A stretch of 64,000 nt of DNA, from contig NZ_JABWRF020000002.1 of assembly GCF_014268805.2 (NCBI RefSeq), forward strand, positions 496,001 through 560,000. The letters are read 5' to 3'. The notes under the pieces were generated by a model. The model worked only from the letters and a program-made list of their open reading frames with translations, made no database searches and had not been told where the DNA came from. Positions 9,065 through 18,550 of the stretch are shown here, piece by piece; within the stretch, counting starts at the first letter, position 1; each line of letters begins with the position of its first letter. This DNA is from Pseudomonas farsensis. Lineage in GTDB: Bacteria; Pseudomonadota; Gammaproteobacteria; Pseudomonadales; Pseudomonadaceae. The position numbers and the translations under genes are program-made.

Positions 9065-9093
9065 CGAGCGCTCAAAGGGCTGCCGTTACGCGC

Positions 9094-9474
9094 TCAACCC
9101 TTCTTCTTTCTCGGTTTCAGGTACTTCATCAAGCCCTGGAACCAGATCACCAGCGCCGGGTTGCCCTTGATCTGGATGCTCTTGTCCTGAATGCCCTGCA
9201 TGAACGCCAACTGCTTGTTGCCCGCCTGCAGGGTGGCGAAGCCGTAGGCGGCGTCCTTGAAGGCAATGGCGAACGCAGGCTGCGGGTGCATGCCACCTTT
9301 GCTGCTGATGCGCTGATCCTTCACCGTGAAATGCCGGGCGATCTTGCCGTCGAGGGTCTGCATCTGGAACACCAGGTCTTTGCCCTGCAACTGCTGCTCG
9401 AACGCCGGGTTTTTGCGGCTGGCCCTGGCCATCAACAGCCCCAAAGCCCAAAGAAGAAAGCGGAACTTCATCAA
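9094..9474 (-). CDS. Small protein with SCP2-like (sterol carrier) sequence
   Basis: The 126-residue product starts with a hydrophobic segment (FRFLLWALGLLMA) that may be a membrane anchor or uncleaved signal. A compact domain follows with LVFQMQTLDGKIARHFTVKD and a pattern of alternating strands and helices resembling SCP2 lipid-binding domains. The end is very basic (KPRKKKG). No catalytic motif is apparent. It is convergent with the HDOD gene and precedes hup on the same strand after the hup terminator. Function is not known. A lipid- or quinone-binding role is only a guess from the fold. Confidence 0.65.
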   Translation of the reverse strand: MMKFRFLLWALGLLMARASRKNPAFEQQLQGKDLVFQMQTLDGKIARHFTVKDQRISSKGGMHPQPAFAIAFKDAAYGFATLQAGNKQLAFMQGIQDKSIQIKGNPALVIWFQGLMKYLKPRKKKG

Positions 9475-9564
9475 CGCGCCTCGATTAAAAAGTGACCGAA
9501 GCGCGGAGTTTATCCGCTAATTGGGCCAATAAAGCAATTTCGCTACATTTCCCTACACAAACAC

Positions 9565-9588
9565 AACGGGCGCCCTCAGGCGCCCGTT
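9565..9588 (-). terminator. Intrinsic terminator of the HU gene
   Basis: A perfect 10-bp stem (9565-9574 with 9579-9588) has a 4-base loop. On the minus strand the T-rich run TGTGTTTGTG follows. It lies about 25 bp after the HU stop codon. Confidence 0.85.
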
Positions 9589-9612
9589 CGTTCAACCGCA
9601 GAGACGGGACGG

Positions 9613-9909
9613 TTATTTTTTCTTCGCAGGCTTGGCCGGTACGTTGACGCTGTCGCGCAGGTTTTTACCGGGCTTGAAAGCCACCGTGTTGCTGGCCTTG
9701 ATCTTCACCGGCTCGCCGGTTTGCGGGTTCTTGCCGGTGCGGGCGCCACGGTGGCGTTTTTCGAAGGTGCCGAAACCAACCAGCGTGACGGTGTCCTTGT
9801 CGAGCGCCCCGGTAATGCTGTCGAGAATCGCGTTGAGGACCTGGTTGGCCTTGTCTTTGGTCAGATCGGCTTTTTCGGCGATGACAGCGGCGAGTTCTGG
9901 TTTACGCAT
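9613..9909 (-). CDS. hupA: DNA-binding protein HU
   Basis: HU bends and compacts DNA in the nucleoid. The 98-residue sequence matches the family throughout: MRKPELAAVIAEKADLTK, VLVGFGTF-type core (TLVGFGTFEKR), and the DNA-gripping arm RTGKNPQTGEPVKI followed by VAFKPGKNLRD. The tail PAKPAKKK adds basic charge. Pseudomonads have several HU paralogues. Assignment to the hupA paralogue follows gene order in P. putida as I recall it. It is a monocistronic gene with its own terminator. Confidence 0.95.
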   Translation of the reverse strand: MRKPELAAVIAEKADLTKDKANQVLNAILDSITGALDKDTVTLVGFGTFEKRHRGARTGKNPQTGEPVKIKASNTVAFKPGKNLRDSVNVPAKPAKKK

Positions 9910-10098
9910 AGTGAAGCCTCTTTGGACGGAATTTTTGTTGTTATGCCGTGCTGCTGAAGGGGAACAGCGTTCAAGGCGCCGCAGGCTCTAGGCTGCGGCA
10001 GACGCCAGTGAGAATGGCACGCCCTCCGGGGGCGCGCCAGTACCGCAGAGGCCATTGTCGCGGCCAGAACAGGACAAAACCGACAGACAGCCCGCTAT

Positions 10099-11247
10099 TT
10101 ACGCCATAAGCGCGGGTAGCTGGCGATTCAGGGCGAGTTTCTCCATTACTGCCTCGCCCGTCAGGGCGTAACCCAGCAACTGGCCATCGGCGCCGTGGCA
10201 CAGCACTTTGAGGTCCGCCCCGCTGCCTTCAACCTGCCAGGTTCCATCCAGGCCCATGGGCACGGGCGAAACCACCAGCGGGCATGCCGGGGTTTTTACC
10301 GTGACCGGCATCGGGCCGTAGCTCACAGCGGTGGGGTTGCCCGCCAAGGTTTGCGCCAGCGCGCGGGCGCAGGTCATCAGCGGCATTACGTAGAGCAGGT
10401 TGATGCCATCGACTTCGGCGCAATCGCCCAAGGCGAAAATATCGGCGTGCGAGGTGCGCAGGTGGCGGTCGACCACCACGCCACGGTTGGTCTGCAAGCC
10501 GGCAGCGGCGGCAAGGTCGGTGCGCGGGCGCAAGCCGATGGCCGAAACCACCAGGTCGCAGGCGATCACCTGGCCGTCAGACAGGTGCGCCTCTAGCCCG
10601 CTCGCGGCCTTGTGTAGCCGCGTGAGCACCGGCCCCAGATGAAACCGCACACCCAGCGCCTCAAGCCCCGCCTGCACAGCCGCCGCCGCAGCCGGGTGCA
10701 GCAAGGTCGGCATGACGTGCTCGCAGGGCGCGACCACGTCGCACTCGAAGCCGCCCAGGGCCATGTCGTTGGCGAATTCGCAGCCGATCAGCCCTGCGCC
10801 CAGGATGAGCACCCGGCGCTTGCCGGCGGCGGCGGCGCGAAAGCGCGCGTAGTCCTCAAGGTCGTTGATCGGGAACACCCATTCGCGCGCATCACCCTCG
10901 ATCGGCACCTGCACGGTTTGCGCGCCGCATGCCAGCACCAGGTCGCGGTATTCGACCGCTTCCTCGCCGACCCACAGGCGCTTGTGGCCGGGGTCGATGC
11001 CACTGATGCGGGTGTGGGTGCGGATCTGGGCCTTGAGCTGCTCGGCCATGGCACCGGGTTCGGCCATGCACAGGCCATCGGCGTCCTTTTGCTTGGCAAA
11101 ACCGGTGGAGAGCATGGGCTTGGAGTAGGAACGGCCGTCGTCAGCAGTCATCAGCAGCAGCGGGGTTTCGCTGTCGAGCTTGCGAAACTCGCGGGCCAGG
11201 TTATAGCCGGCAAGGCCGGTGCCGATGATCACCACAGGGGACGTCAT
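10099..11247 (-). CDS. rubB: Rubredoxin-NAD(+) reductase
   Basis: This 382-residue FAD enzyme passes electrons from NADH to rubredoxin. The N-terminal [17 protein letters not shown] is an FAD Rossmann loop (GxGxxG). A second NADH-binding loop appears in [14 protein letters not shown] near residue 150. A C-terminal FAD motif, [12 protein letters not shown], is near 270. Its start is 33 bp after the rubredoxin stop, so the two genes form an operon. No alkane hydroxylase lies nearby, so the partner may serve oxidative-stress or other electron-transfer roles. Confidence 0.93.
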   Translation of the reverse strand: MTSPVVIIGTGLAGYNLAREFRKLDSETPLLLMTADDGRSYSKPMLSTGFAKQKDADGLCMAEPGAMAEQLKAQIRTHTRISGIDPGHKRLWVGEEAVEYRDLVLACGAQTVQVPIEGDAREWVFPINDLEDYARFRAAAAGKRRVLILGAGLIGCEFANDMALGGFECDVVAPCEHVMPTLLHPAAAAAVQAGLEALGVRFHLGPVLTRLHKAASGLEAHLSDGQVIACDLVVSAIGLRPRTDLAAAAGLQTNRGVVVDRHLRTSHADIFALGDCAEVDGINLLYVMPLMTCARALAQTLAGNPTAVSYGPMPVTVKTPACPLVVSPVPMGLDGTWQVEGSGADLKVLCHGADGQLLGYALTGEAVMEKLALNRQLPALMA

Positions 11248-11280
11248 GTCGTGCTTTCCTCGTTCAGTGCAGGGGTGTGA

Positions 11281-11448
11281 TCAGCCGATGGCGATCATTT
11301 CGAAATCGCTCTTGCCGACGCCGCAGTCCGGGCACAGCCAGTCTTCTGGTACGTCTTCCCAGCGGGTGCCGGGGGCGATGCCGTCATCGGGCCAGCCTTC
11401 GGCTTCGTCGTAGATCAGGCCACAGACAATACATTGCCACTTTTTCAT
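11281..11448 (-). CDS. rubA: Rubredoxin
   Basis: This short gene encodes 55 residues. Two cysteine pairs that hold the Fe(SCys)4 centre are visible: CIVCG at residues 6-10 and CPDCG near 39-43. The rubredoxin signature W.CP.CGVGK.DFE is present. It is a soluble one-electron carrier. It sits directly upstream of its reductase (33 bp apart). Some pseudomonads carry two rubredoxin genes here, but only one is present in this window. Confidence 0.96.
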   Translation of the reverse strand: MKKWQCIVCGLIYDEAEGWPDDGIAPGTRWEDVPEDWLCPDCGVGKSDFEMIAIG

Positions 11449-11494
11449 CAGGGGGGTCCTCGGTCAGGCAGGGTTCATGTTGCGGCTGATGGCC

Positions 11495-11521
11495 TCATCG
11501 CGGGGCAAGCCCGCTCCCACG
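11495..11521. repeat. REP-type repeat between rubA and ubiC
   Basis: CATCGCGGGGCAAGCCCGCTCCCAC, the same unit as 8932-9002. It lies in the 238-bp gap between the divergent rubA and ubiC genes. The rest of the gap shows a second hairpin-forming GCGTGGG/CCCACGC element but no gene. Confidence 0.7.
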
Positions 11522-11686
11522 CAGCGCAGCCTGCAAGGGCTGGGTGATTTCCCACGCTCAATGCTTTCTGCGTGGGCGCAGCGATGAGGCAACCGCGCAA
11601 TCTCGTCGGGGCTTTGTACTGTATGCAGGCCGCCGGGGCAATCATGCTAAGCTCGCCGCCTCTCTGGCAGTAACAAGCATACCGAC

Positions 11687-12244
11687 GTGCCGTACGAAAC
11701 CCCGCAAGCAGCCGCTGTCGCGTGGCTGGCGTATCCGCAGCTGGCGAGCCACCTCGACCAGCACACTCTCGGCTGGCTGTTCGACGAAGGTTCCCTGACC
11801 CGTCGGCTCACCGCCCTGTCCCATGACCATTTCAGCGTGACGCCCCTGTTCGAGGGCTGGCAGCCACTGCGCGACGACGAATGCGCAGCGCTGGGCCTGG
11901 CGCCTGGGGAGGAAGGCTGGGTACGCGAGGTGTACCTGCGCGGCCACGGCCAGCCTTGGGTATTTGCCCGCAGTGTGGCCGGGCGCAGTGTGCTGCAACG
12001 CGGCGGCCTCGACCTCGAAACCTTGGGCAGCCGGTCGCTGGGCGAGCTGCTGTTCTGCGACCAGGCGTTCGTCCGGCACCCGCTCGAAGCTTGCGCTTAT
12101 CCTCAGGCATGGCTGCCAGCCGGCAGCGCCCACGCAGGCCTGTGGGGGCGCCGCTCGCGCTTTGAACGTGGCGGGCTCGACCTGCTGGTCGCCGAGGTGT
12201 TTCTGCCGGCGCTGTGGCAGGCGGACAAGGAGGATAACCGCTGA
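11687..12244 (+). CDS. ubiC: Chorismate pyruvate-lyase UbiC
   Basis: UbiC converts chorismate to 4-hydroxybenzoate and pyruvate, the first committed step of ubiquinone synthesis. The 185-residue protein contains the family's [10 protein letters not shown] and WVREVYLRG segments, and an ending with [19 protein letters not shown]. Start is a GTG codon (GTG CCG TAC): no in-frame ATG lies near the conserved N-terminus. Its stop overlaps the ubiA start (TGATG), showing translational coupling. Confidence 0.95.
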   Translation: MPYETPQAAAVAWLAYPQLASHLDQHTLGWLFDEGSLTRRLTALSHDHFSVTPLFEGWQPLRDDECAALGLAPGEEGWVREVYLRGHGQPWVFARSVAGRSVLQRGGLDLETLGSRSLGELLFCDQAFVRHPLEACAYPQAWLPAGSAHAGLWGRRSRFERGGLDLLVAEVFLPALWQADKEDNR

Positions 12245-13134
12245 TGTACGTGCAACTGCTCAAGTCGCTCAACCGCCTGCACCCGCGTGCCTGGGACTTC
12301 GTCCAGTTGAGCCGCATGGACCGCCCGATCGGCATCTACCTGCTGCTGTGGCCAACGCTTTCAGCGGTGTGGATTGCCGGCAACGGCTCGCCGACGCTGG
12401 CCAACGTGCTGATTTTTGGCTTGGGCGTGGTGCTGATGCGCGCCGCAGGCTGCTGCATCAATGACTACGCCGATCGCAAGGTCGACGGCCACGTCAAGCG
12501 GACCGCCGACCGGCCATTGGCCAGCGGCCGGGTCAAACCCCGTGAGGCACTGGCGCTGTTCGCCGTGCTGGTGGCGGTGAGCTTTGTGCTGGTGCTATGC
12601 ACCAATGCAGCCACAGTGTGGCTGTCATTCGGCGCGGTGGCGCTGGCGTTCTGCTACCCGTTCATGAAGCGCTACACCTATTACCCGCAGGTGGTGCTGG
12701 GCGCTGCGTATTCGTGGGGTATTCCGATGGCCTTCACGGCGGCCGGCGGCACAGTGGTGGCCAGCGCCTGGCTGCTGTACATCGCCAACCTGCTGTGGAC
12801 GGTGGGTTATGACACCTACTACGCCATGGTCGACCGCGATGACGACCTGAAAATCGGGGTCAAGTCGACGGCAATTCTGTTCGGTGAGGCGGACCGGGTG
12901 ATCATCCTGACCTTGCAGATGCTGTCGTTGGGCTGCCTGCTGCTGGCCGGCAACCGCTTCGAGCTGGGCGGCTGGTTCCACCTGGGCCTGCTGGGGGCGG
13001 CGGCGTGCTTTGCCTGGGAGTTCTGGTCGACGCGCAAGCTGGACCGCGAATCATGCTTCAAGGCCTTCCTGCACAACCACTGGGCGGGGATGTTGGTGTT
13101 TATCGGTGTGGTGGTGGATTACGCGCTGCGCTGA
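12244..13134 (+). CDS. ubiA: 4-hydroxybenzoate octaprenyltransferase UbiA
   Basis: This inner-membrane prenyltransferase attaches the polyprenyl tail to 4-hydroxybenzoate made by UbiC. The 296-residue product has multiple membrane helices. It carries the two Asp-rich motifs of the family, NDYADRKVD (near 78) and the later [12 protein letters not shown] (near 198). It overlaps ubiC by one base at TGATG. The 310 bp after its stop hold only repeats. Confidence 0.97.
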   Translation: MYVQLLKSLNRLHPRAWDFVQLSRMDRPIGIYLLLWPTLSAVWIAGNGSPTLANVLIFGLGVVLMRAAGCCINDYADRKVDGHVKRTADRPLASGRVKPREALALFAVLVAVSFVLVLCTNAATVWLSFGAVALAFCYPFMKRYTYYPQVVLGAAYSWGIPMAFTAAGGTVVASAWLLYIANLLWTVGYDTYYAMVDRDDDLKIGVKSTAILFGEADRVIILTLQMLSLGCLLLAGNRFELGGWFHLGLLGAAACFAWEFWSTRKLDRESCFKAFLHNHWAGMLVFIGVVVDYALR

Positions 13135-13198
13135 GGCCTGCAAGGGCCTCAGCGCAGGCTGTCGCCAGCTCCCACAAAAATCAAAAGCAACGCCGCTC

Positions 13199-13440
13199 CT
13201 GGTGGGAGATTCTATGGTTTTGTACAAGCCTGCTCCCGCCAGACATATCCTGGTGGCGAGCGGGCTTGCCCCGCGTTGGGCTGCGTAGCAGCCCCTTGGG
13301 TTTTCAGGGCTGCTGCGCAGCCCAACGCGGGACAAGCCCGCTCGCCACAACTCTCTGTCATTTCCCACAGGATTGGGTCCAACCAGCAATATTGCGGTTG
13401 AACATGGCCTCTGTGGGAGCTGGCGACAGCCTGCGATTGC
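13199..13440. repeat. Composite inverted-repeat element, copy 1 of 4
   Basis: The core (13253-13348) is GTGGCGAGCGGGCTTGCCCC..., a long inverted repeat whose arms also include CCGCGTTGGGCTGCG and its complement. It is flanked by GGTTTTGTACAAGCCTGC on the left and CATTTCCCACAGGATTGGG on the right. The same core and flanks recur at 18551-18850 (reverse), 44525-44720 and 48118-48330. It fills the gap between ubiA and the next gene. Confidence 0.85.
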
Positions 13441-13444
13441 GGTA

Positions 13445-13813
13445 TCAAGGCTTGGCGACGTGCCAGACGTCCTTCATGCCGTCCCCGGTCATGTCGCCGG
13501 CTTTCTTGTCCTTGACGAAGGTGTACAGTGGCTTGCCGTCGTAGGCCCATTGCATCGAGCCGTCGTCGCGTTTGATCTGGGTCCACTTGCCTTCGGCCTT
13601 GTCGCCGGCGCTGGCTTTGAGCGGCGGCCAGTTGCTTGCGCAGGCGTCATTGCACATGGACTTGCCGCCGGTGTCCTTGTCGAAGGTGTACAAGGCCATG
13701 CCGGCATGATCAACCAGCATGCCGCCCTTCTCCATCGCGGGTTGCGCCAACGCCACCCCTGGCACTGCGAATGTTGCGATAAGGGCCATCCAGCTCAGCG
13801 TATGTCGTGTCAT
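13445..13813 (-). CDS. Small secreted protein with COG4315-type repeats
   Basis: The product, about 122 residues, has a signal peptide (MTRHTLSWMALIATFAVPGVALA). Two copies of the short repeat seen in the 'secreted repeat' or lipoprotein_15 family follow: MALYTFDKDTGGKSMCNDACASNWPP and KPLYTFVKDKKAGD. They carry the Y.F..D core and a CxxxC pair. The family is periplasmic or secreted and its function is unknown. The start at MTRHTL is chosen because GGTGA precedes it. A Met four codons earlier (13825) is possible. It stands divergent from phoB. Confidence 0.75.
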   Translation of the reverse strand: MTRHTLSWMALIATFAVPGVALAQPAMEKGGMLVDHAGMALYTFDKDTGGKSMCNDACASNWPPLKASAGDKAEGKWTQIKRDDGSMQWAYDGKPLYTFVKDKKAGDMTGDGMKDVWHVAKP

Positions 13814-13918
13814 TGGATTCACCATGGTATTCGGGGCTTTTTTGGGGGGTGCTGCACCGCCCGGGCGGCCCCTTCAAGCCTAGTCCAGTCATGAAATGTC
13901 GCCACGACCGCCCATGCT

Positions 13919-13936
13919 CTGTCACACAGCTGCAAT
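13919..13936 (+). promoter_or_regulatory. Pho box upstream of phoB
   Basis: CTGTCAC-ACAG-CTGCAAT is two direct 7-base units separated by 4 bases, like the PhoB consensus CTGTCAT-N4-CTGTCAT. A plausible -10 sequence (TATCTA, 13945-13950) follows. This fits autoregulation of phoB. Confidence 0.8.
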
Positions 13937-13990
13937 AATTCCGTTATCTAATGCGGGCCAAGACATCGTTCCCGGGAGAGGTAATTGAGC

Positions 13991-14680
13991 ATGGTTGGCA
14001 GAAACATTCTGATCGTCGACGACGAAGCGCCTATCCGCGAGATGATCGCCGTTGCGTTGGAAATGGCCGGCTATGACTGCCTGGAGGCCGAAAACACGCA
14101 GCAGGCCCACGCCATCATCGTTGACCGCAAGCCCGACCTGATCCTGCTCGACTGGATGCTGCCGGGCACCTCGGGTATCGAGCTGGCCCGGCGCCTGAAG
14201 CGCGATGAGCTGACCGGCGGCATTCCGATCATCATGCTCACCGCCAAGGGCGAAGAGGACAACAAGATCCAGGGCCTGGAAGTCGGCGCCGACGACTACA
14301 TCACCAAGCCATTCTCGCCCCGTGAGCTGGTCGCGCGCCTGAAAGCCGTATTGCGCCGCGCCGGGCCTAGCGACAGCGAAGCGCCGATCGAAGTGGGCGG
14401 CCTGCTGCTTGACCCGATCAGCCACCGCGTGACCATCGATGGCAAGCCTGCCGAAATGGGCCCCACCGAATACCGCCTGCTGCAATTCTTCATGACCCAC
14501 CAGGAGCGCGCCTACACCCGTGGCCAGTTGCTCGACCAGGTGTGGGGCGGCAACGTGTATGTCGAGGAGCGTACGGTCGATGTGCACATTCGCCGGCTGC
14601 GCAAGGCGCTGGGTGAAGCCTACGAAAATCTGGTACAAACCGTGCGCGGCACCGGCTATCGCTTCTCTACCAAGAGCTGA
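13991..14680 (+). CDS. phoB: Phosphate regulon response regulator PhoB
   Basis: PhoB activates phosphate-starvation genes by binding Pho boxes. The 229-residue protein has a receiver domain with acidic pair D10-D11, phospho-acceptor D54 ([10 protein letters not shown]) and K in ITKPF. An OmpR-type winged-helix domain (about 130-229) ends with [14 protein letters not shown] and RGTGYRF. The ATG at 13991 is preferred to an in-frame TTG two codons earlier because GAGAGG lies at correct distance only from the ATG. phoR follows after about 118 bp. Confidence 0.97.
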   Translation: MVGRNILIVDDEAPIREMIAVALEMAGYDCLEAENTQQAHAIIVDRKPDLILLDWMLPGTSGIELARRLKRDELTGGIPIIMLTAKGEEDNKIQGLEVGADDYITKPFSPRELVARLKAVLRRAGPSDSEAPIEVGGLLLDPISHRVTIDGKPAEMGPTEYRLLQFFMTHQERAYTRGQLLDQVWGGNVYVEERTVDVHIRRLRKALGEAYENLVQTVRGTGYRFSTKS

Positions 14681-14798
14681 GAAACGCAGCGGCAAGCCGG
14701 CAGCGTCAGGCCGGAACATGGACTAGAAGCATCACCGATCCGCTTCGACTTGCAGCGTGTAGCGCGCAACTTGCAGCGGGATCCGAAGGATCCGCAAA

Positions 14799-16103
14799 TT
14801 GAACCAGAACTGGCACGCAACCCTGATTCGTCATCTGTTGTTGCTGATCACTGTCTGCCTGGTCGGCGGGCTGATCAGCGGTTACTACGGCTGGAGCCTG
14901 GCTATCGGCCTGGCGCTGTACCTGGGCTGGACCCTCAAGCAACTGCTGCGCCTGCACGACTGGCTGCGCAACCACCAACCCGACGAGGCACCGCCAGACG
15001 GTTATGGCCTGTGGGGCGAAGTCTTTGACAGCATCTACCACCTGCAACGCCGCGACCTGCGGGTGCGCGGGCGCCTGCAAGCGGTGATCGACCGGGTGCA
15101 GGAGTCCACCGCTGCGCTGCGCGATGCGGTGATCATGCTCGACAGCGACGGCAACCTTGAATGGTGGAACCGCGCCGCTGAAACCCTGCTTGGCTTCAAG
15201 ACCCCGCAGGACGGCGGCCAGCCTGTGACCAACCTGGTGCGCCACCCGCGTTTCAAGGAGTATTTCGACGCCGGAAACTACCTCGAACCGCTGGAAATCC
15301 CCTCCCCGATCAACGACCGGCTGCGCGTGCAGTTGCACATCACCCGCTACGGCAACAGCGAGCACCTGATGCTGGTGCGCGACGTCACCCGCATTCACCA
15401 GCTCGAACAAATGCGCAAAGACTTCGTCGCCAACGTGTCCCACGAGCTGCGCACACCGCTGACAGTGATCACCGGCTACCTGGAAACGCTGCTCGATAAC
15501 GTCGAGGACGTGAACCCGCGCTGGAGCCGCGCCTTGCAACAGATGAGCGCACAAGGTTCGCGCATGCAGACGCTGCTCAACGACTTGCTGCTGCTGGCCA
15601 AGCTCGAAGCCACGGACTATCCGTCGGACAACCAGCCGGTCAGTGTCGATGCCCTGCTTGGCACCATCAAGCATGACGCCGAGGCGCTGTCCGGGCCGCG
15701 CAACCAGCGCATCACCCTGGAAGCAGCCCCGGGCATTCGCCTCAAAGGCAGCGAGTCCGAGCTGCGCAGCGCGTTTTCCAACCTGGTGTTCAACGCCGTC
15801 AAATACACCCAGGACGCCGGTAGCATCCGCATTCGCTGGTGGGCCGACGAACAGGGTGCGCACCTGAGCGTGCAGGACTCAGGCGTAGGCATCGACGCCA
15901 AGCATCTGCCGCGCCTCACCGAGCGTTTCTACCGGGTCGATTCCAGCCGTGCGTCCAATACTGGTGGCACCGGGCTGGGGCTGGCGATCGTCAAGCATGT
16001 GCTGATGCGCCACCGTGGCAAGCTTGAGATCAGCAGCGTGCCGGGGCATGGCAGTACCTTTACCTGCCACTTTGCGCCGGTGCAGATCGCCAGCCAAGGG
16101 TAA
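14799..16103 (+). CDS. phoR: Phosphate regulon sensor histidine kinase PhoR
   Basis: PhoR phosphorylates PhoB when phosphate is low, under control of the Pst transporter and PhoU. The 434-residue product has two N-terminal membrane helices (about 10-45), a PAS domain (about 100-190), and the H-box NVSHELRTPLTVI near residue 213. An ATPase domain follows with N-box FSNLVFNAVKYT, VQDSGVGI and GGTGLGLAIVKHV. The start appears to be TTG at 14799, preceded by GAAGGA at 14784-14789. A TTG start may keep expression low. Confidence 0.95.
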   Translation: MNQNWHATLIRHLLLLITVCLVGGLISGYYGWSLAIGLALYLGWTLKQLLRLHDWLRNHQPDEAPPDGYGLWGEVFDSIYHLQRRDLRVRGRLQAVIDRVQESTAALRDAVIMLDSDGNLEWWNRAAETLLGFKTPQDGGQPVTNLVRHPRFKEYFDAGNYLEPLEIPSPINDRLRVQLHITRYGNSEHLMLVRDVTRIHQLEQMRKDFVANVSHELRTPLTVITGYLETLLDNVEDVNPRWSRALQQMSAQGSRMQTLLNDLLLLAKLEATDYPSDNQPVSVDALLGTIKHDAEALSGPRNQRITLEAAPGIRLKGSESELRSAFSNLVFNAVKYTQDAGSIRIRWWADEQGAHLSVQDSGVGIDAKHLPRLTERFYRVDSSRASNTGGTGLGLAIVKHVLMRHRGKLEISSVPGHGSTFTCHFAPVQIASQG

Positions 16104-16162
16104 CGGCGTATTTCTCTGCGGCCCTTTGCTTTTGCCCCATCAGCCGCTACATTGGATCCCCT

Positions 16163-16189
16163 GTGCCAGCCATCGCTGGCACTTTTTTT
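16163..16189 (+). terminator. Intrinsic terminator of phoB-phoR
   Basis: GTGCCAGC (16163-16170) pairs perfectly with GCTGGCAC (16175-16182) around a CATC loop, followed by seven T residues. It lies 60 bp after the phoR stop. Confidence 0.93.
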
Positions 16190-16228
16190 CTTCCTATTTC
16201 TAAAGACGGACCCAGTAAAAACCCCATC

Positions 16229-17569
16229 ATGGACCCTTCCCCTGGTATCAGCCTCACCTCGTTATTCGCCGATTTCGGCATGATTCTTTTCGCCCTTTTC
16301 CTGGTGCTGCTCAACGGTTTCTTCGTTGCTGCCGAGTTCGCCATGGTCAAGCTGCGCTCCACCCGCGTCGACTCCATCGCCGAGCTGCACGGCTGGCGGG
16401 GCAGCATTCTGCGCAAGGTGCACAACCAGCTCGACGCCTACCTGTCGGCCTGCCAGCTGGGTATCACCCTGGCGTCGCTGGGCCTGGGCTGGGTCGGTGA
16501 ACCGGCGTTCGCCCACCTGCTCGAGCCGCTGCTGGCGTATTTCGGCGTCGACTCGCCCGAGCTGATCAAGGGCGTCTCGTTCTTCGTCGCATTCTTCGTC
16601 ATTTCCTACCTGCACATCGTGGTCGGTGAGCTGGCGCCCAAGTCGTGGGCCATCCGCAAGCCCGAGCTGCTGTCGCTGTGGACCGCGGTGCCGCTGTACC
16701 TGTTCTACTGGGCCATGTACCCGGCCATCTACCTGCTCAACGCCAGCGCCAACACCATCCTGCGCATTGCTGGCCAGGGCGAGCCTGGCCCGCACCATGA
16801 GCACCACTACAGCCGCGAAGAGCTCAAGCTGATCCTGCACTCCAGCCGTGGCCAGGACCCAAGCGACCAAGGCATGCGTGTGCTGGCCTCGGCGGTGGAA
16901 ATGGGCGAACTGGAGGTGGTCGACTGGGCCAACTCGCGCGAAGACATGGTCAGCATCGACGCCAACGCGCCGCTCAAGCAGATCCTCGCGATGTTCCGCC
17001 GCCACAAGTTCAGCCGCTACCCGGTGTATGACGCCGAGCGTGAAGAATTCACCGGCCTGCTGCACATCAAGGACCTGCTGTTGGAGCTGGCCGAGCTGGA
17101 CCACCTGCCCGAAACCATCGACCTGGAAGACCTCGCCCGCCCGCTGGAACGCGTATCGCGGCACATGCCGTTGTCGCAGTTGCTGGAGCAGTTCCGCAAG
17201 GGTGGCGCGCACTTCGTGCTGGTTGAAGAAGCCGATGGCAAGGTGATCGGCTACCTGACCATGGAAGACGTGCTGGAAGTGCTGGTGGGCGATATCCAGG
17301 ACGAACATCGCAAGACCGAGCGCGGCATCCTCGCCTACCAGCCCGGCAAGCTGCTGGTACGCGGTGATACGCCACTGTTCAAGATCGAGCGCCTGCTGGG
17401 TGTCGACCTTGACCACATCGAGGCCGAAACCTTGGCCGGGCTGGTCTACGAGACGCTCAAGCGCGTGCCCGAAGAAGAGACCGTGCTGGAGGTCGAAGGC
17501 CTGCGCATCATCATCAAGAAGATGAAAGGGCCGAAGATCGTGCTGGCCAAGGTGCTCAAGCTCGACTGA
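16229..17569 (+). CDS. HlyC/CorC-family transporter (CNNM-CBS-CorC)
   Basis: The 446-residue protein has an N-terminal DUF21/CNNM membrane domain (about 15-190, about four helices, with FVAAEFAMVKLRSTRV). A pair of CBS domains (about 215-340) and a C-terminal CorC_HlyC ion-associated domain (about 350-440) follow. Members are linked to Mg2+/Co2+ efflux or resistance and were once called hemolysins. Transport substrate here is not proven. The start at MDPSPGIS is chosen because an upstream in-frame GTG (16163) lies inside the phoR terminator. It converges with the M23 peptidase gene (4-bp gap). Confidence 0.88.
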   Translation: MDPSPGISLTSLFADFGMILFALFLVLLNGFFVAAEFAMVKLRSTRVDSIAELHGWRGSILRKVHNQLDAYLSACQLGITLASLGLGWVGEPAFAHLLEPLLAYFGVDSPELIKGVSFFVAFFVISYLHIVVGELAPKSWAIRKPELLSLWTAVPLYLFYWAMYPAIYLLNASANTILRIAGQGEPGPHHEHHYSREELKLILHSSRGQDPSDQGMRVLASAVEMGELEVVDWANSREDMVSIDANAPLKQILAMFRRHKFSRYPVYDAEREEFTGLLHIKDLLLELAELDHLPETIDLEDLARPLERVSRHMPLSQLLEQFRKGGAHFVLVEEADGKVIGYLTMEDVLEVLVGDIQDEHRKTERGILAYQPGKLLVRGDTPLFKIERLLGVDLDHIEAETLAGLVYETLKRVPEEETVLEVEGLRIIIKKMKGPKIVLAKVLKLD

Positions 17570-17573
17570 CGGC

Positions 17574-18485
17574 TTACGGGTTGCCGGCAGTGAAGTCCGG
17601 CATGCCGTTGATTGGCCGGTCGAACTGATACGGGATCGACTCCAGCGCCAGCCCCACGTTGCGCTGCACCACGAAGTGCAGGTGGGGCCCGGTGCTGTTG
17701 CCGGTGTTGCCCGACTTGGCCAGCGCCTGCCCCACCAGCACCTGCTGCCCCTCCGCCACCACCACCGAACCGCGCATCAGGTGCAGGTACACGCCCATGG
17801 TGCCGTCGGGGTGGAGAATGCGCACGAAGTTGCCTGAAGGGTTGGTGCCACGCCCGCTTTGGCGGTTCTCGACCTTGACCACCATGCCGCCACGCGCTGC
17901 GATGATCGGCGTGCCTTCGGGCATGGCGATATCGATGGCGTAGCGGCCCCTGGCACCGAAGTGGCTGACCCGCCCGTTGGGCCCCTGGCTGATACGAAAC
18001 GGCCCGCCCTTCCACGGGAACGGGTAGCGGTAGCCTTGGGCACGCTGCACCGGGTCGCCCATGGCGTAGCGAAACTTGCTGTTGTACTTCAGCGCCCCGC
18101 CGGGGGCCGCCAGTACCGCGCTCAGCACCAGCGTCGAACGCGGCGCCAGCACCCGCCGCACCACGCGTGGGGCGTTGCCGCCGAAGGCGTTGGCCAGGCC
18201 ATCGACTCGCAGTTCGACCTCCATCGGCACGTACAGCTCGTTGCGCGCGATGAACCTCACCCCACCGGGAAACGCTTCGGTTTGCAGGCGTACTTTGCTG
18301 TCGATGCGCTCGACCATCGCTTCGCGGTAGACGAACGCCTTGGCACCGGGGCTTGGGGTATCGGAGTAGGAGGCCACCCCGTAGTTGTCGGTGGTGGTGT
18401 AGATGGTCATGCCATGGCTGGACGCCGAGGCCGTGAACAGCGCACAGAACAGCAGCAGGCGGGCGGCAGGCATGATGGTGGCCAT
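17574..18485 (-). CDS. Periplasmic M23 (LytM) peptidase
   Basis: The 303-residue product has a signal peptide (ARLLLFCALFTASASSHG) and an N-terminal beta-rich domain. The C-terminal LytM metallo-endopeptidase domain has zinc-site motifs SHFGARGRYAID (H and D ligands) and GPHLHFVV (second HxH), all present. It should therefore be an active murein endopeptidase, unlike the degenerate EnvC/NlpD activators. The N-terminal domain (about 25-130) contains DNYGVASYSDT, a DUF4124-like opening. It lies between the CorC-like gene and the repeats at 18551-18850. Confidence 0.85.
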   Translation of the reverse strand: MATIMPAARLLLFCALFTASASSHGMTIYTTTDNYGVASYSDTPSPGAKAFVYREAMVERIDSKVRLQTEAFPGGVRFIARNELYVPMEVELRVDGLANAFGGNAPRVVRRVLAPRSTLVLSAVLAAPGGALKYNSKFRYAMGDPVQRAQGYRYPFPWKGGPFRISQGPNGRVSHFGARGRYAIDIAMPEGTPIIAARGGMVVKVENRQSGRGTNPSGNFVRILHPDGTMGVYLHLMRGSVVVAEGQQVLVGQALAKSGNTGNSTGPHLHFVVQRNVGLALESIPYQFDRPINGMPDFTAGNP

Positions 18486-18550
18486 TTGACAGGGGCGACC
18501 TGTCTGAGCCTAGCAGCCGGTTTCAGGAGAGGGGTGGCAGTTGGTCGGGT

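Noticed and set aside
8785..9093. Possible CRISPR array from closely spaced repeats
   Set aside because: Repeats are palindromic REP units in inverted arrangement with irregular spacing, without unique spacers of constant length or cas genes.
13985..13990. TTG start two codons before phoB ATG
   Set aside because: The Shine-Dalgarno GAGAGG would be only a few bases from the TTG. The ATG at 13991 gives the usual PhoB N-terminus [12 protein letters not shown].
16163..16228. Upstream GTG start for the CorC-like protein
   Set aside because: The GTG lies in the stem of the phoR terminator, and the first conserved residues begin only after the ATG at 16229.
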